From Turbatrix aceti (Eukaryota > Nematoda > Chromadorea > Rhabditida > Panagrolaimidae): a stretch of 64,000 bases of DNA. Below the pieces are notes generated by a model. That model was not told the origin of the DNA and did not search any database. It worked only from the letters and a program-made list of their open reading frames with translations. A program made the position numbers and the translations under genes. The stretch lies in the NCBI GenBank assembly GCA_963969345.1, contig OZ017767.1:11104471-11168470 (forward strand). Reading direction: 5' to 3'. Below, in pieces: positions 1-11,436 of the stretch (positions are counted from its first letter, which is position 1; each line of letters opens with the position of its first letter).

Positions 1-2
1 GA

Positions 3-829
3 TCAATCGTAACTCCCAACAAGAGCAATCGCGCTGAAATCCACGCTTTCCAGTCGGGAGCAAAGCTTCTCAACTTCTTTTCCGACATCTGAAAAGAAAG
101 TCTCCTGCGTCGTCGGTCCCAGGGGTCTGGCAAAGTTGTACTGCCCGCTGAATTCGAAGAGCGTGTCATCGATGTTGACGAGAGCGATGAAATGGTGAGG
201 AACGTGGTCGGCGTCGTCGGCGGGGGTATCTCCGCTTCGGGCGCAGGCATCATGAGCTGCTGCGAGATCCGCGTCGTTGGCGAGAAGATCGGACCTTTCG
301 TCGAACGACTTTTCTCTTGCAGAGGTCAACCATTTTTCGAATGGACCGTTTCCTAAAATTTTTTGGAACAAAAAAATTTTTTATGTAAATTTTTTTAAAA
401 CCCACCAAGATCGATTTTGTCAGATAAATTGGCAAGAACGTGGAAAAGAGCAAAGGTACCACACGCATTGATGATTTTCTGTTTCATAAAAAATATTTTA
501 GACGGATTTTTATAGCCTTCAGCGGTCAGAGCTTCGTACTGGGGAGATATAAAATTGATTCCCTAAAATTTCTGATGGAAGAATAAAAAAACAGGAAACC
601 AACATTTTTAAAGTCAGGAAAGCATAGAATGACGCCGAGGTGAGGCTGGGGGAGGAATGATAGACTTTCATCGTCGAAGCCAAAGATGTCAGCCGTCGTA
701 ACACCTTTCACGCCGATTGCCCGGATGAACTGCAGGAAAATTAGAAAAAAAATGGAAAATTTTGTACAAAACAAATACCTTGTCCATGGTTTCTGGATTG
801 GATTCCAGTTGAAGCCATCGAGCTGCCAT
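3..829 (-). CDS. ubiquitin carboxyl-terminal hydrolase, UCH-L1/L3 type (peptidase C12)
   Basis: Four exons on the minus strand (829-779, 729-604, 562-406, 352-3) join in frame to 227 aa, close to the 230 aa of UCH-L3. The start WLQLESNPETMDK matches the family opening. The motif FMKQKIINACGTFALFH holds the oxyanion Gln and catalytic Cys, and HHFIALVNID holds the catalytic His. The enzyme family removes small adducts from the ubiquitin C-terminus in the cytosol. One oddity: after the His the family normally has LYELDG, whose Asp completes the triad; here it reads LFEFSG, so the Asp position is Ser. All introns have GT-AG ends. The start was chosen because it gives the conserved N-terminus. The gene lies downstream of alpha-tubulin on the same strand, with about 415 bp between them. 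Identity is secure; activity is uncertain because of the Asp change. Confidence 0.9.
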
Positions 830-1244
830 CTGTGAATCTATAACGGGAAAAGGGGAAAAAACGTAAACAAAGTGAAAAAAGATATAAAAACACAAGTTTT
901 GATCGTAAAATGCAAAAAGATCGTAATTTATTACTATTATACTGAGGCGGTCAACAAAAAATGTTACGGCACGCAATTACGTTCGATGAACGTAATCGTC
1001 ATCATTTTTTGGATTCAAAAAGTAACGATTGTTTACGTCCTTTTTTTCTGGCGTTATGTCCCCAAACTTTTGTGTTTTTTTTAAAAACCGACGTTCCAAT
1101 GGAATCTGTAGAATCTCAGTTCTGAACCATGCGAAATTATTTATAACTGGTTTACAGCAGATGCAGTAACAAAAAACGATGACAAAAAAATAATAAATTA
1201 AGCACGGCAAGAAAAAATAAACGATCAGCAGGTGAATTAGTTGT

Positions 1245-2941
1245 TTAGTATTCGTCATCTTCGACGCCGTCGAGCGAGTCGGTGCAGACCTCTTCGTAGT
1301 CCTTCTCGAGAGCAGCAAGATCCTCGCGGGCCTCGGAGAATTCACCCTCTTCCATGCCTTCTCCGACGTACCAGTGGACGAAAGCGCGCTTCGAGTACAT
1401 GAGGTCGAACTTGTGATCGAGGCGTGCCCAGGCCTCGGCGATGGCGGTCGTGTTGGAGAGCATGCAGACAGCACGCGGGACCTTGGCAAGATCGCCTCCG
1501 GGGACGACGGTCGGGGGCTGGTAGTTGATGCCGACCTTGAAGCCGGTGGGGCACCAGTCGACAAATTGGACGGAACGGTTGGTCTTGATGGCCGAAATGG
1601 CACCGTTGACGTCCTTCGGCACGACATCGCCTCGGTAGAGCAGGCAGACGGCCATGTACTTGCCGTGGCGCGGGTCGCACTTGACCATCTGGTTGGAAGG
1701 CTCAAAGCAGGCGGTTGTGATCTCCTGGACGGAGAGGCTCTCGTGGTAGGCCTTATCGGCCGAGATTACGGGTGCGTAGGTCGCGAGAGGGAAGTGAATT
1801 CGCGGATAGGGGACCAAGTTGGTCTGGAACTCGTTGAGGTCGACGTTCAGAGCTCCATCGAAGCGAAGGGAGGCCGTAATCGACGAAACAACCTAAAAAT
1901 AACGCTAATAATAAGATTTTGAATGAAAAATCGGTCTCGCAACGAAAAACATTTTCGTATAGAAACCAACGCGCTTGTAAAATTTAGGCCAAAAAATGAG
2001 GTCAAACCTGAGAAATCAGACGATTGAGATTGGTATACGACGGGCGTTCAATAGCCAGGTTACGACGACAAATATCGTAAATAGCCTCGTTGTCGACCAT
2101 GAAAGAGCAATCTGAATGCTCGAGAGTCGTATGCGTCGTGAGAACAGAGTTGTACGGCTCAACGACGGCAGTCGACACCTGGGGTGCCGGATAGACCGAA
2201 AATTCGAGCTTGCTCTTCTTGCCGTAGTCGACGGAGAGACGTTCCATGAGGAGGGAGGTGAAGCCTGATCCTGTGCCTCCACCGAATGAGTGGAAGATGA
2301 GGAAGCCCTGGAGACCGGTACAGTTGTCGGCGATACGGCGGACACGGTCGAGGACAGGATCGATGATTTCCTTGCCGACGGTGTAGTGGCCACGAGCGTA
2401 GTTGTTGGCGGCATCTTCCTTGCCGGTGATTAGCTGTTCGGGGTGGAAGAGGGTTTTGTACGTGCCGGTGCGGATTTCGTCTGAAAATAGGGTATATTAA
2501 AAAAAAGTAAAATTAAGTTGAAATTCACAAAAAAAAGAAAAAGATATGCGCACGCGTAACATATTCCGTTCGAGACCTTTGAAAGATTAGATGTGGTCTT
2601 GGATGGAAAATCATACTTTTCCACTTGAGACCACATTTTTTACTGTTTCGCAGGTTTTTTTTTCAAAAAAAATGTCGCGTTTTGGCCTATTTGAAGCCCA
2701 AAAATATCCACCTACCAATAACCGTCGGTTCGAGGTCAACCATGACAGCGCGAGGAACGTGACGACCGTTTCCCGTTTCCGAGAAAAAAGTGCTGAACGA
2801 ATCATCGCCCTGCTCGTGAGCGGTTTCTGACGGCAAATGTCCGTCGGGCTGGATGCCGTGCTCGAGGCAGTAGAGCTCCCAGCAAGCGTTGCCAATCTGA
2901 ACACCTGCTTGGCCGACGTGGATCGAGATGACTTCACGCAT
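1245..2941 (-). CDS. alpha-tubulin
   Basis: Three exons (2941-2716, 2480-2008, 1892-1245) give 448 aa, the usual alpha-tubulin length. The protein starts [20 protein letters not shown], has the GTP-binding loop GGGTGSG, and ends DGVEDDEY with the C-terminal Tyr used in the detyrosination cycle. It pairs with beta-tubulin to build microtubules. The N-terminal luminal loop reads [16 protein letters not shown] and contains no lysine, so the usual acetylation site Lys40 is missing. Codon use is strongly GC-ending compared with the AT-rich surroundings, which suggests high expression. A 367-bp MITE begins 66 bp upstream of the start codon and probably lies in the promoter or 5' UTR. Confidence 0.97.
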
Positions 2942-3007
2942 GTTGGAAATTGTTTTCAATTTCCTACAAGAAAACGATTTTCTGTTTGAAATACGTTCAA
3001 TTACATC

Positions 3008-3374
3008 CAGGGTGGCGAAACTCCCATGGGAATTAGAAATAAGGGAATTATCCCATGGGATTCCCATGGGAGTCCCATGGGAGTCCCCGGGGGTATTTTT
3101 TGGTACGTTTAAAAAAGTACATGTTTATACAAAAAAGGTATCCAAAAACACACTTATTTTATTAATGTAATAAAATCAACAATGAAAATAAAATCATTTC
3201 CCTAATTTGAAAGAAAAAAACACGCTCCTGCGTAAAATAACGGTGATATTTTAGGCGGGATCGCGCATTTTCAAAATTCCGTGGGGAATTATCCCGTGAT
3301 AGATGGGAATCCCGGGATAATTCCCGGGATATTTCCCATGGGACTCCCATGGGAATCCCCTCTTCGCCACCCTG
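3008..3374 (+). mobile_element. hAT-like MITE, family 1, copy A (367 bp)
   Basis: The element has perfect terminal inverted repeats CAGGGTGGCGAA / TTCGCCACCCTG and an 8-bp target duplication ATTACATC at 3000-3007 and 3375-3382. Eight-bp duplications and CAGGG termini are typical of hAT transposons. It encodes no transposase. Both ends are packed with the palindrome CCCATGGGA. By eye it is base-for-base the same as the element at 49679-50045, in opposite orientation, so both moved recently. Confidence 0.93.
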
Positions 3375-3382
3375 ATTACATC

Positions 3383-4556
3383 AATAAAAAAAATGAACGC
3401 GATGGTCGACAAAAAAAAGTGGTCGTAAAACAACAACAACAGCGACTGACCCCCTCTTTGTGGCCCAAAAATTTTTTGCGGCTGTCGGTGACTGACAGAG
3501 CTCTGGCGACAGCAAACCACGAGCATTTGGGTGGTTTTTCGCCAGGGCATACATAAATGGACAGGGTTGCGGGACAGAAAAAAGCAAGCAATCATCAAAA
3601 CCGGGTGGATAGGGAAAATTAGGAAGAGCCGCCTTTTTTCTCGACTGCACGCCACTTTCAGGCGACCGACCAGTCGATAGGCTTGGCCCATCGTGTCGTC
3701 GTCGTCGTCTGACCGCCTAGAGGCAGACTGACTCATTTTAATGGTCCTACAGAACAAAAAAAAGCAAAGCAAGGCAGGCAGATGGCTGAAAAATGAGCTA
3801 GCACGCGTCCAAGATCATTTCATGCGCTTCCAAGGAATTTTTTTTGCTTTAATTTCAAGGAAAGCCTAGCCTTGGCCCGGTGAAAAGAAAGACGGGCGCA
3901 TCCAAAAAAAAAAGGTTTTTTTAATCAGTAGGCAAAAAACGCCGAGGACAAGAATTCACAAAGACGACGAAAAGCAAAAGCAAAAGTTGCGCGCGCGCGG
4001 GCTCCGCTCCGTAAAAAAATAAAGAAAGAAAGAAAGCGGAAAGCGACTTCAACAATCGTTGTTTTACCCTCAAAGGAAGGCGTGGGAGAAGGTCATCTCA
4101 CAGCAGCCTAGACGACTGACTTCGCCTGCGCGGCTGCCTTGTATCAGATTTAGCGCGCCGATTTCCTGTTTACCTCAGGTCATTTGAATTTTTGACGAAA
4201 AAGGCAAAAAAAAAGATATGAAATACTATAAAATGAAAAATGATAAAATTACGCGTGAAAAAGCAAAAAAAATGCGATTACAAATGGATTATCGTATTAC
4301 CGTATCAAAAATAACGATAAACGAAAGATTGTATCGTAACTTCCCATTTTTGTATTTTACCTTGAATATTGGACCGACCTTTGTGATTACAATCAGTTAC
4401 TTTTTTTCCCGACGAGCGCAACAAATTTTTTTTTTATAAATACAAGTGAACATGCAAGTTACGATAGAAAATTATTTTTAAAAATAAATAAAAATGGTCT
4501 GGTTGAGCTGCGAGCTGCAGTCGCGGGAGTGAGTCAGGAAATTATGAGTCAGAGCA
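3383..4556. other. intergenic, no gene recognised
   Basis: Spacer between the tubulin upstream region and the 3' end of KXD1. It holds runs of A, an AAAG microsatellite near 4020-4035 and short open frames without recognisable motifs. A minus-strand frame at 3251-3772 partly runs through the MITE and is not treated as a gene. Confidence 0.5.
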
Positions 4557-5083
4557 TCACTGGTCTTCGTCTTCTTCATTGGGAGGATTGAATTCCGACT
4601 CTGCAAAAAAAGAGAAGAAAACAAAATGATGATAAGAAAATCGTGGGCGCTCGCTCGCTTACCAGCTGTCTTGTAAATCTCAGGATAGCGTTCAGCAAGG
4701 GTTTTCTTCATTTCTTTGAGCTTTCGAAAAACCCATTCAAGATCATCCTTCGCTCCCGTGATGAGATCCTTGTGGGCTTGGATGTCGGTATTCACGCGCT
4801 CGAATCTCTTAGCACTCAGATCGACACAGTTTATCAGCATTTCATTTGTTTTTTCGAGACGCAAGAGTCTGAAATTTTTGAGTTCAGGGATTAAAAAAAA
4901 TGTGTAAAAAAATAGAACGAACGCTTTTTTCTGGGTTTTTATGATGTCGTCGATGTTGTCGTCGTCGACCTGGGTGAGAATCGCGTCAATGAAGTTCTCT
5001 TCACGAACCGGCGATCCGGCATCCGAGCTGGCTCTCGATGTAACTTCCTGCGAAGTTGTCGGTTGATTGGGTAGAGAATCCAT
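4557..5083 (-). CDS. kxd-1: KXD1-like BORC subunit (KxDL protein)
   Basis: Three exons (5083-4923, 4868-4663, 4600-4557) give 136 aa. The exon 1/2 junction produces KKALLRLEKTNEMLINCVDL, which matches the FEKTNEMLLNFNNLS core of KXD1. The KxDL-type helix follows (AKDDLEWVFRKLKEMKKTL), predicted coiled coil. KXD1 is a subunit of BORC, the complex on lysosomes that recruits Arl8 for kinesin-driven movement. The N-terminus is polar and probably disordered; the C-terminus is acidic (NEEDEDQ). The gene is divergent from the small mitochondrial gene at 5651 and shares a 567-bp intergenic region with it. Confidence 0.85.
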
Positions 5084-5353
5084 GAAAAATAACCACAAGT
5101 ATGCCAAAATCGAAAAATTGAACGTAATCGACCGCAAAAGAAATTTAAAAGTGCACGCACGTTGCGAACTTTTCGCAGCTTGCCGGCAACGTGAAATAAA
5201 ATGTGCGCCAATCAACTTTTTTTTCTGGTTTTTCGTGTTTTTTTTATTTTCGACGCTCGTTTTTGTTCGTTTCCAATTGTTTTTTTGCCTTTTCAATTTC
5301 AAATCAACGGTAAGGAACAATTCTTGCAGATAGCCTTTAACTTGAGTGCCGTA

Positions 5354-5373
5354 TACGTCAGTCAAGTGACGTA
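5354..5373. promoter_or_regulatory. paired inverted CRE-like sites
   Basis: TACGTCA and TGACGTA face each other with a 6-bp spacer between the divergent starts of the KXD1-like and NDUFB1-like genes. TGACGTA is the core recognised by CREB/ATF bZIP factors. Function is inferred only from motif and position. Confidence 0.4.
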
Positions 5374-5650
5374 TCCCATTTTATGGTAGTTGAACGCACA
5401 CTCTTCTATCACCTACGCAAGCAGACCGCAATCTACATTTATCCGTTGATTGCCGGTAGCATAATTTTTATTGACTGGAATCATACCCGTCAGTGGAAGC
5501 GAGGAGAAAAGGTATCTGTCCTCGACGAAATTCTTGGTGAAAATCGATCGATTGGCGTACCACCGACGAAGACAACAAACGTCTAACTTTTTTTGACTGT
5601 CGGTGAGTGTGTTTTTTTTTCTTACTGGATTTTTCATTGCTGTTTTAGAC

Positions 5651-5912
5651 ATGGGAACGTTCACTGCTAGCTACCTGGTCAAGAAGGCCTTTGAGAACAA
5701 GCGTCATTTTCTCGCCGTTCCTCTCGTCTTTTACTTCGGTGAGTTTTTTTATTACAAAAAAGATTTCAAAAAAAATTATGCTATTTTGTCTTCCAGGTCA
5801 ATGCTGGGAGAACGCAGGCGTCTATAAGCGTGAAATGATGAAGGGAAAGAGCCGACTCTTCGCCGATCGCATCGCTGCCATCCCGAAGGGACAAGATCCA
5901 TGGTCGTACTAG
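5651..5912 (+). CDS. small NDUFB1 (MNLL)-like complex I subunit
   Basis: Two exons (5651-5738, 5797-5912) encode 67 aa. An N-terminal amphipathic part leads into a single hydrophobic segment (HFLAVPLVFYFG), then a basic tail with KSRLFADR and a final DPWSY. This resembles the short single-pass NDUFB1 subunit, where VLVPMGFVIG is followed by NKSMLFKREL and VTW. That subunit is an accessory part of the membrane arm of mitochondrial complex I. A further intron (GTGAGT near 5603 to TTTTAG just before the ATG) probably splits the 5' UTR. The assignment rests on a short alignment by eye; another small mitochondrial membrane protein is possible. Confidence 0.6.
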
Positions 5913-6778
5913 ATTGGCTCAGTTCTCTGTAGGTATCGTCTTCTTATTTTTTTTCTCTGGCTATTCGATTCAACCGACATTTGATGTGACTTTTGTTTGG
6001 TCTGTCGATGCTGGGTTTTTATAAAGAAAAATAGTTACGAGTTTTTTTGGAAATTGACGGTTGGGTGTTATCGGCATGCATGCCGAAAATAGGGGAGGTT
6101 TCTCAAAATGCAGCATTTTTGGAAAAAAATTAATTGTATTGAAAATTCTTGCACGAAAAAAAAAACGATTTTTCCGTGTAAGCTTCGGAAAAATCGTTAA
6201 TAAAACGGTCCCAAATGGAAAAGTATATTTTTCATGTGCGCAAAACCACCGCAGTACGACAAGTTTTACCGCGGTACAACAAGATCGACGACCTCTGTAA
6301 CATTTTCTTGGTATATCTCGGTAAAACTTCGATTACCGCGATAAAATTTTTTTGTCTGTTGTAAAGCGCTGCTTGCGCATTGTTTTTCGTTGTTGTTCTT
6401 GTTTTCATGTCTTATTTTAATTTTCTACATTTTATTTTCCAGAATGAGCCGCAAATGCCAAAAAAAGACGAAAGGCTGCACGTGCTTTCTCAAAATAACC
6501 CCGGTGATGGGAAGTACCCCATGATGGGATGATTCCCAGGGGACTCCCATGGGAATACCTTTTTTGCCCCCCTGGTACTGTAGAAAGCTCCGTGATTTTT
6601 TATATTACTGTGGACAGTAAGATCTCATGCCAAAAAAATTAGCATTCGATCAATAAAAAATGCGTTGATTGAAAGATTCAGATTCAGAAATAGTCTTGAA
6701 GAGACTCGGCACACACAACATCGGCTTCAACAAGCTACGCCCTGTTGTTGCCGTGTCGACGCCCCCGAAAGAGTCATC
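5913..6778. other. intergenic with a decayed family-1-like MITE end
   Basis: No gene seen. Near 6515-6572 the sequence has CCCATGATGGGATGATTCCC and then GGGGACTCCCATGGGAATAC followed by CCCCCCTGG. This resembles the right terminus of the 367-bp MITE family but is diverged. I could not find its left end or a target duplication. Confidence 0.4.
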
Positions 6779-8303
6779 ATGATGGGGTTCAAACACATAC
6801 GTGACGCCCATGAGCGGCTGGACTATTATCATGGGCTCATCGACAAGAGTGACCTCGAGATACTTCTTGTCGAAGAGGGGGACTTTCTTCTGCGTATCCG
6901 GGAAGATCACAAGACAAGAAGGCCTGTGATCTCATGCATGTATGACAAAAATTTGAAGAGTGATGTAAGTGAACGACGAAACAAACAGGCGACGTTGATC
7001 ATAGGACATATTTTTTAGAAAGGAATCGTGCACTGTGACGTCAAGAGGGCAAAGAAGAGCAGTTGGACTCTCGATGGTACGGGCACATCCCAAAGCATCG
7101 CTGCCTTGGTCAAGCACTACGTCAAGTACAAGCACCCTGTACGAATAAGCATTCCAAACGCGCGGAAACGCGTCTATCTCCTCCGCCCCATCAGACGGGC
7201 GTCTTGGGAACTCGATGAAAACGACATCACCAAGAAAAAGAAAATCGGCCAAGGCGAGTTTGGTGAAGTTATGGCCGGCACGCTTTTGCTCAAAACACGC
7301 AAGAAAGTTGACGTTGCAATTAAAATCGTGAGTTGTACAACAAAACAGGTTTTTAAATAGTGACTGTTCGTTTTAGGCCAAACCCGGTACGAATCAGAAC
7401 AAGGTTGCCGAGTTCTTCACCGAAGCTCGCCTGATGCGCAGTTTCGACCACCCCAACGTCGTCAAACTCTACGGTGTCGTCTATGAACCTATCATGCTGG
7501 TCATGGAACTCATTCCGGAAGGAAGCCTGGACAAATATCTGAAGAAAAACCGGGGAAGTGTGACGGACGACGAAAAACTCGATCGCATGGTCATGGGTGC
7601 TGCTTGGGGGTTCGAGTATCTCCACAGCAAGGTTTGTTGACAAAACAGGCTTGCATAAATATAATTTTTTCAGAATTGCATCCACAGGGACATTGCCTGT
7701 CGCAACTGTCTTGTCTCGAAGAAGGAAGTGAAGATCAGCGACTTTGGCCTGACAAAGAAGGGCGTGACCTACATCCTCAAAGAAATATGCAACCTCCCAG
7801 TCAGATGGATGTCGCCTGAAACTTTGGACTCTGGAAAGTACACTCAGAAATCAGATGTTTTCAGCTTTGGCATCATGATTTGGGAGATCTTTGCCGACGG
7901 CACAGAACCCTTTCTTGGAATGACAAACGAGGAAGTTCAAAAGGCGGTTGTTGAAGGTCTCAGGCCTGAATTCGACGACGCATCCGATGAACTCATCGAT
8001 TTTGTCAACAACAAGATGTGGGAAGAAGATCCGGACGACCGACTGACCATGTCCGAGATCTGCCGCGGTCTCGAGAAACTGGTGTCGAAGGAACCAAAGA
8101 TCCCGGCCGCGAACAAAAAGATCATCAGGGCACTCAATAAGGCCGATACCACTTGTTCGACAGAATGCTCTCGAGAAGAAACAATAGCCACACTCGAAGA
8201 AGACGTCAATAAACCAACGAAAAAGAAGCCAAGAATTAAAAAGTCAAGAAGTAAAACGTCGTCCCAGACAACTATCACGAGCAGCGAAACCACGGAAGAC
8301 TGA
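6779..8303 (+). CDS. SH2 domain non-receptor tyrosine kinase, Fer/Fps-like nematode group
   Basis: Four exons (6779-6964, 7019-7327, 7377-7631, 7674-8303) give 459 aa. An SH2 domain starts near residue 16 (YYHGLIDKSDLEILL) and includes the phosphotyrosine-binding DFLLRI. The kinase domain starts near residue 125 with IGQGEFGEV, the ATP-binding Lys in VDVAIKI, the catalytic loop IHRDIACRN, DFG and WMSPE, so all key residues are present. The C-terminal ~60 aa are rich in Lys, Ser and Thr and look disordered. There is no F-BAR or SH3 domain, which matches the short SH2-kinase proteins expanded in nematodes. It should phosphorylate tyrosines in the cytoplasm; the substrate is unknown. The ATG pair at 6779 was chosen as it lies just before the SH2 domain. 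Confidence 0.92.
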
Positions 8304-8721
8304 TTTGCATGATCTGATACTCACTTTCTATTCATTCTTAGTCAGGAATGAGAAATTCACATGTGATTGAATAAACAAAAAGGTAAATATTCCCGTGATA
8401 CCCATGGGATTGGATTCACCTTCAAATTCCTCTCAAAATTCTTTGCGTTTTTATACCAAAAATAAAACTGCATCTGATGGGTCTTTTTTTCCTTTAAAAA
8501 AATACAGACTTCGGCACACGCATGCATGTCCGACATCTCCCGCGCTTTTTGCTGCTCTTTACTAAATAATTGCATTTTATTGATTTTTGAGGGGAATTTG
8601 GGAGATAACGTGAATTTTCCCCGGGGAATATATTACAATTTGAGTTTCTATTCATTTATTGTTCAAATTGTAATAAATTAATTTCTACATAAATTTACAC
8701 CAAACCGTAAAAAGTACATGA
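8304..8721. other. spacer between convergent genes
   Basis: Holds the 3' ends of the kinase and ShKT genes. GATACCCATGGGATTGG near 8397 and TTCCCCGGGGAA near 8616 resemble family-1 MITE end motifs, but no intact termini are visible. Confidence 0.4.
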
Positions 8722-9871
8722 TTAACAAAGGTTGCACGACTTCGCGCAGTGCTTCTTCTTGTACTCGACGGTGTAATACGTGGACGAGCAGAATCCCTTG
8801 CGGTTCCAGTTTGCGCATCCCGGATTTGAGTCCTGGCAGTTGGCCGTCGATGGCTTGATGGCATCGGGTCCGCATCTACGGCACGACTTTGCGCAGTACC
8901 GTGTCATGTAGTCGTAGTACGTAGGGTGTGTGCAGAGGTTGAGTCGGGAATCGCAGTTGCTCGCTACGTCGACGCATGAATCGTCTGTTACGGTGTTGTC
9001 GATAACGCCGTTGTCGATATTGTCGGGAGCGACGCCGATCTCGAGCGCGGTCTGGACTGTGCAGTAGCCACAGGTGCGGGCGCAGCGAGTCTTCATCGTG
9101 GCTTCCTGGGCGGGATTCGTGCAGAGACCCTTCATCGATCCGCAGTCAGGTGAGCTATCTTTGCACTCGTGGTGCTGGCAGAGGCCGCATGAACCCGCGC
9201 AGTACTTGCCCATGATGTCGGGTTCGCTCTTGCACTTTTCGAGATTCTTCTGGCAGTCGATGAGGCCGGAGGTGTCGTCTTGGCATCTGAAATTGAGTGT
9301 TTTGGGTCCTGGCACGATTTTTTTTAAACAGGAGGACTTACGCGTAGTTGATGTGCTCACAGCAGATTCCACACTGCTTGCTGCAGGATTTGGCAACGTC
9401 TTCGAGTCCTGGAAGATCACAACGGGGATCGCGACGCCCGGTAACCGGGTCAGGATTAGTGAAGATAAGTTTGCACTTGGAGGATCCACGCTCATCGCTG
9501 CAGGCTTGGGCATTGGTCAAAAATGTGAAGTTATCGTAACTCTGGCAGCGGATGCGTCCCGAGGGGTTGGGGTTCGTCGGCGGGACTGGCTTGACCGGGA
9601 TCGTGGGCAGGGCAATTTCGGGCGACGGAAGAGGAACTTCTTCAGGTGCATGAGACGCTTCGATTTCGATATTCGGAATGCTTTCTTCAGTCGTGGGAAT
9701 TTCAAGTGTCACCTCCGAAGCCTCCAGAGGCCCATCAGTGGTTTCAAGATTCTCGGGCAGGTTTCTGGATCGCTGGCGTTGGGAGTCAGTCAGAGCTTCG
9801 GTGAAGATGTCAATGGCCAGTGCCGTGGATACGGTCACTGCCAGGACGCAGACCAGCCACTTGGTCATCAT
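8722..9871 (-). CDS. secreted multi-ShKT domain protein
   Basis: Two exons (9871-9342, 9286-8722) give 364 aa. A signal peptide (MMTKWLVCVLAVTVSTALA) is followed by an acidic Ser/Thr/Pro linker to about residue 100, then about five consecutive six-cysteine modules. Each ends in the ShKT pattern C-x3-C-x2-C, for example CSKQCGIC, CAGSCGLC, CARTCGYC, CAKSCRRC and CAKSCNLC at the C-terminus. ShKT modules are common in secreted nematode proteins, often beside enzyme domains, but no enzyme domain is present here. The intron splits the first module. A TATA box lies at 9963-9970 on this strand. Likely an extracellular or cuticle-associated binding protein; the target is unknown. Confidence 0.9.
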
Positions 9872-9962
9872 TTTTCTGCAAAAAAAAGATTGCTAATAAA
9901 GTGGAAAACTGAAGGATGGTGAAGTGGATATTTTTGGATGATTATGTAAGCTTTCAGTTTCT

Positions 9963-9970
9963 CTTTTATA
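9963..9970 (-). promoter_or_regulatory. TATA box of the ShKT gene
   Basis: GTATAAAAG on the minus strand, about 95 bp upstream of the ATG at 9871. Position fits a core promoter with a short 5' UTR. Confidence 0.55.
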
Positions 9971-11436
9971 CGTTATCCATTTCAGGGTGGTCAACGTGGT
10001 GGTCACTCAAGGTGACCAAACATACGCATGGGATGGACAGAGGATTATGAAAGATGAGTAAACACCTGGATGCTTACAGCTTGCTGTTGGTAATTTTTAC
10101 AGCGTATTTCTTCGTTTTTTTTGAGCACTTTTGTTTTTTTGTAGTGAAATTTTTTTTCAATTTTGTGTAATAATTTTTTTCTGCAGGTAAATGTTTTTTT
10201 AAACTTTTTAGAAAGAAAATACTTTTTTTTAAATTAAAAATGCGCTTGCATTGAAAATGAGTTTGAACACATTTTCTTTGTTCAACGAACAATTTTTGAA
10301 AAATAAATAAATGTTGCCAAATATAGGATATTTTTCGTTGTTCTGTTTCAGTCAGATCACATTGGCTACGCACAGTGGATTATTTGTTCGCGGTAATTTA
10401 GAAAAACTATTTTTAGAACGTTTATCAACAAAATCCATTGTTTGGCTCTGTTTCATAATTGGTATTGCGCACAGGTGATTTAAAAATACCATTTTTAGGA
10501 ATATTTTTGTATTTGGAAGATTTTATATCGCTAAAGCGGAAAAAAAAAGTAAATATCAGGATCAGGATTATCAACGAGCAGATTTTTTCGCATTTGGCCT
10601 GCTATCAAATCCATGCTCATCCTGTTCTTTGTGAAAAAAACATTACTGTCTTGTAAAAAAATTTCAAACTTGCCACTACGAGTCAAAATTTTTCTGATGT
10701 GCGTTAATGATTGTATTATAAAAAATATTTACCGTTTACCCAAAGAATTTGACTTCAAATGTTTTTAATTGTATAAAATTTTTCTATTAAAAATGCAATG
10801 TTGACAAAAAAAAATTTGTACACTGCCCCTACTTTTTATTCTTTTTCAACGTTCGAGCAAAATCAATTGCCGTGAAATTAGCTAAACCGGCTACTTGGCA
10901 GAAAAACGAACAATTACTGTCTGTACCGTCTTTTTGACAAAATAAGTACAAAACCGGCTTTTTTTTCTGAATGAACAATCCGTCCTTTTATCCTCAACTT
11001 GCACTTCCTGACCGTTACCATATTTTTTTATTATTGTATCATGCAGTAGTATAAATCATTCAATCGTCGATATCGGACATTCAGCGGTCAACGACGAGTG
11101 CGTTTTAATTTTGAGACACGCGCTATGAATGGTAACAATGGCTACAATGTCGAAGCGTCTAAGGTAATTATGAGATCCGCACGTGTACGTAATAATAAAA
11201 TTGTATGAGGCAGGAGAGCGGAGGAAACGCGTAAAAGAAAACGAAAATTATCTAAAATTTGAGCGAAAGTCAGCAGTTTCGCACGGTGACCTGTCTCTCT
11301 CCACCTTTTTTCGTGGTAATAAACTGGACGTAATTAAATATTACGATAAAAATTTTGGAAACAAAAATTTATCTACATAGATTTGAAGTGCTGTGTTAGT
11401 GTAAATTTATTTAGTTATATTTTGGGGTGTCAAGTC
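9971..11436. other. AT-rich intergenic region
   Basis: No open frame with recognisable features. Long A and T runs dominate. An AGTATAAATC motif near 11049 could be a TATA box, but no gene start fits it directly; it lies nearly 400 bp before the Grd-domain gene. Confidence 0.5.

Noticed and set aside
3251..3772. 173-aa minus-strand frame
   Set aside because: It runs through the MITE terminus and has no recognisable domain.
9074..9922. 282-aa plus-strand open frame
   Set aside because: It is the antisense of the ShKT gene; the minus strand has a signal peptide, five cysteine modules and correct splice sites.
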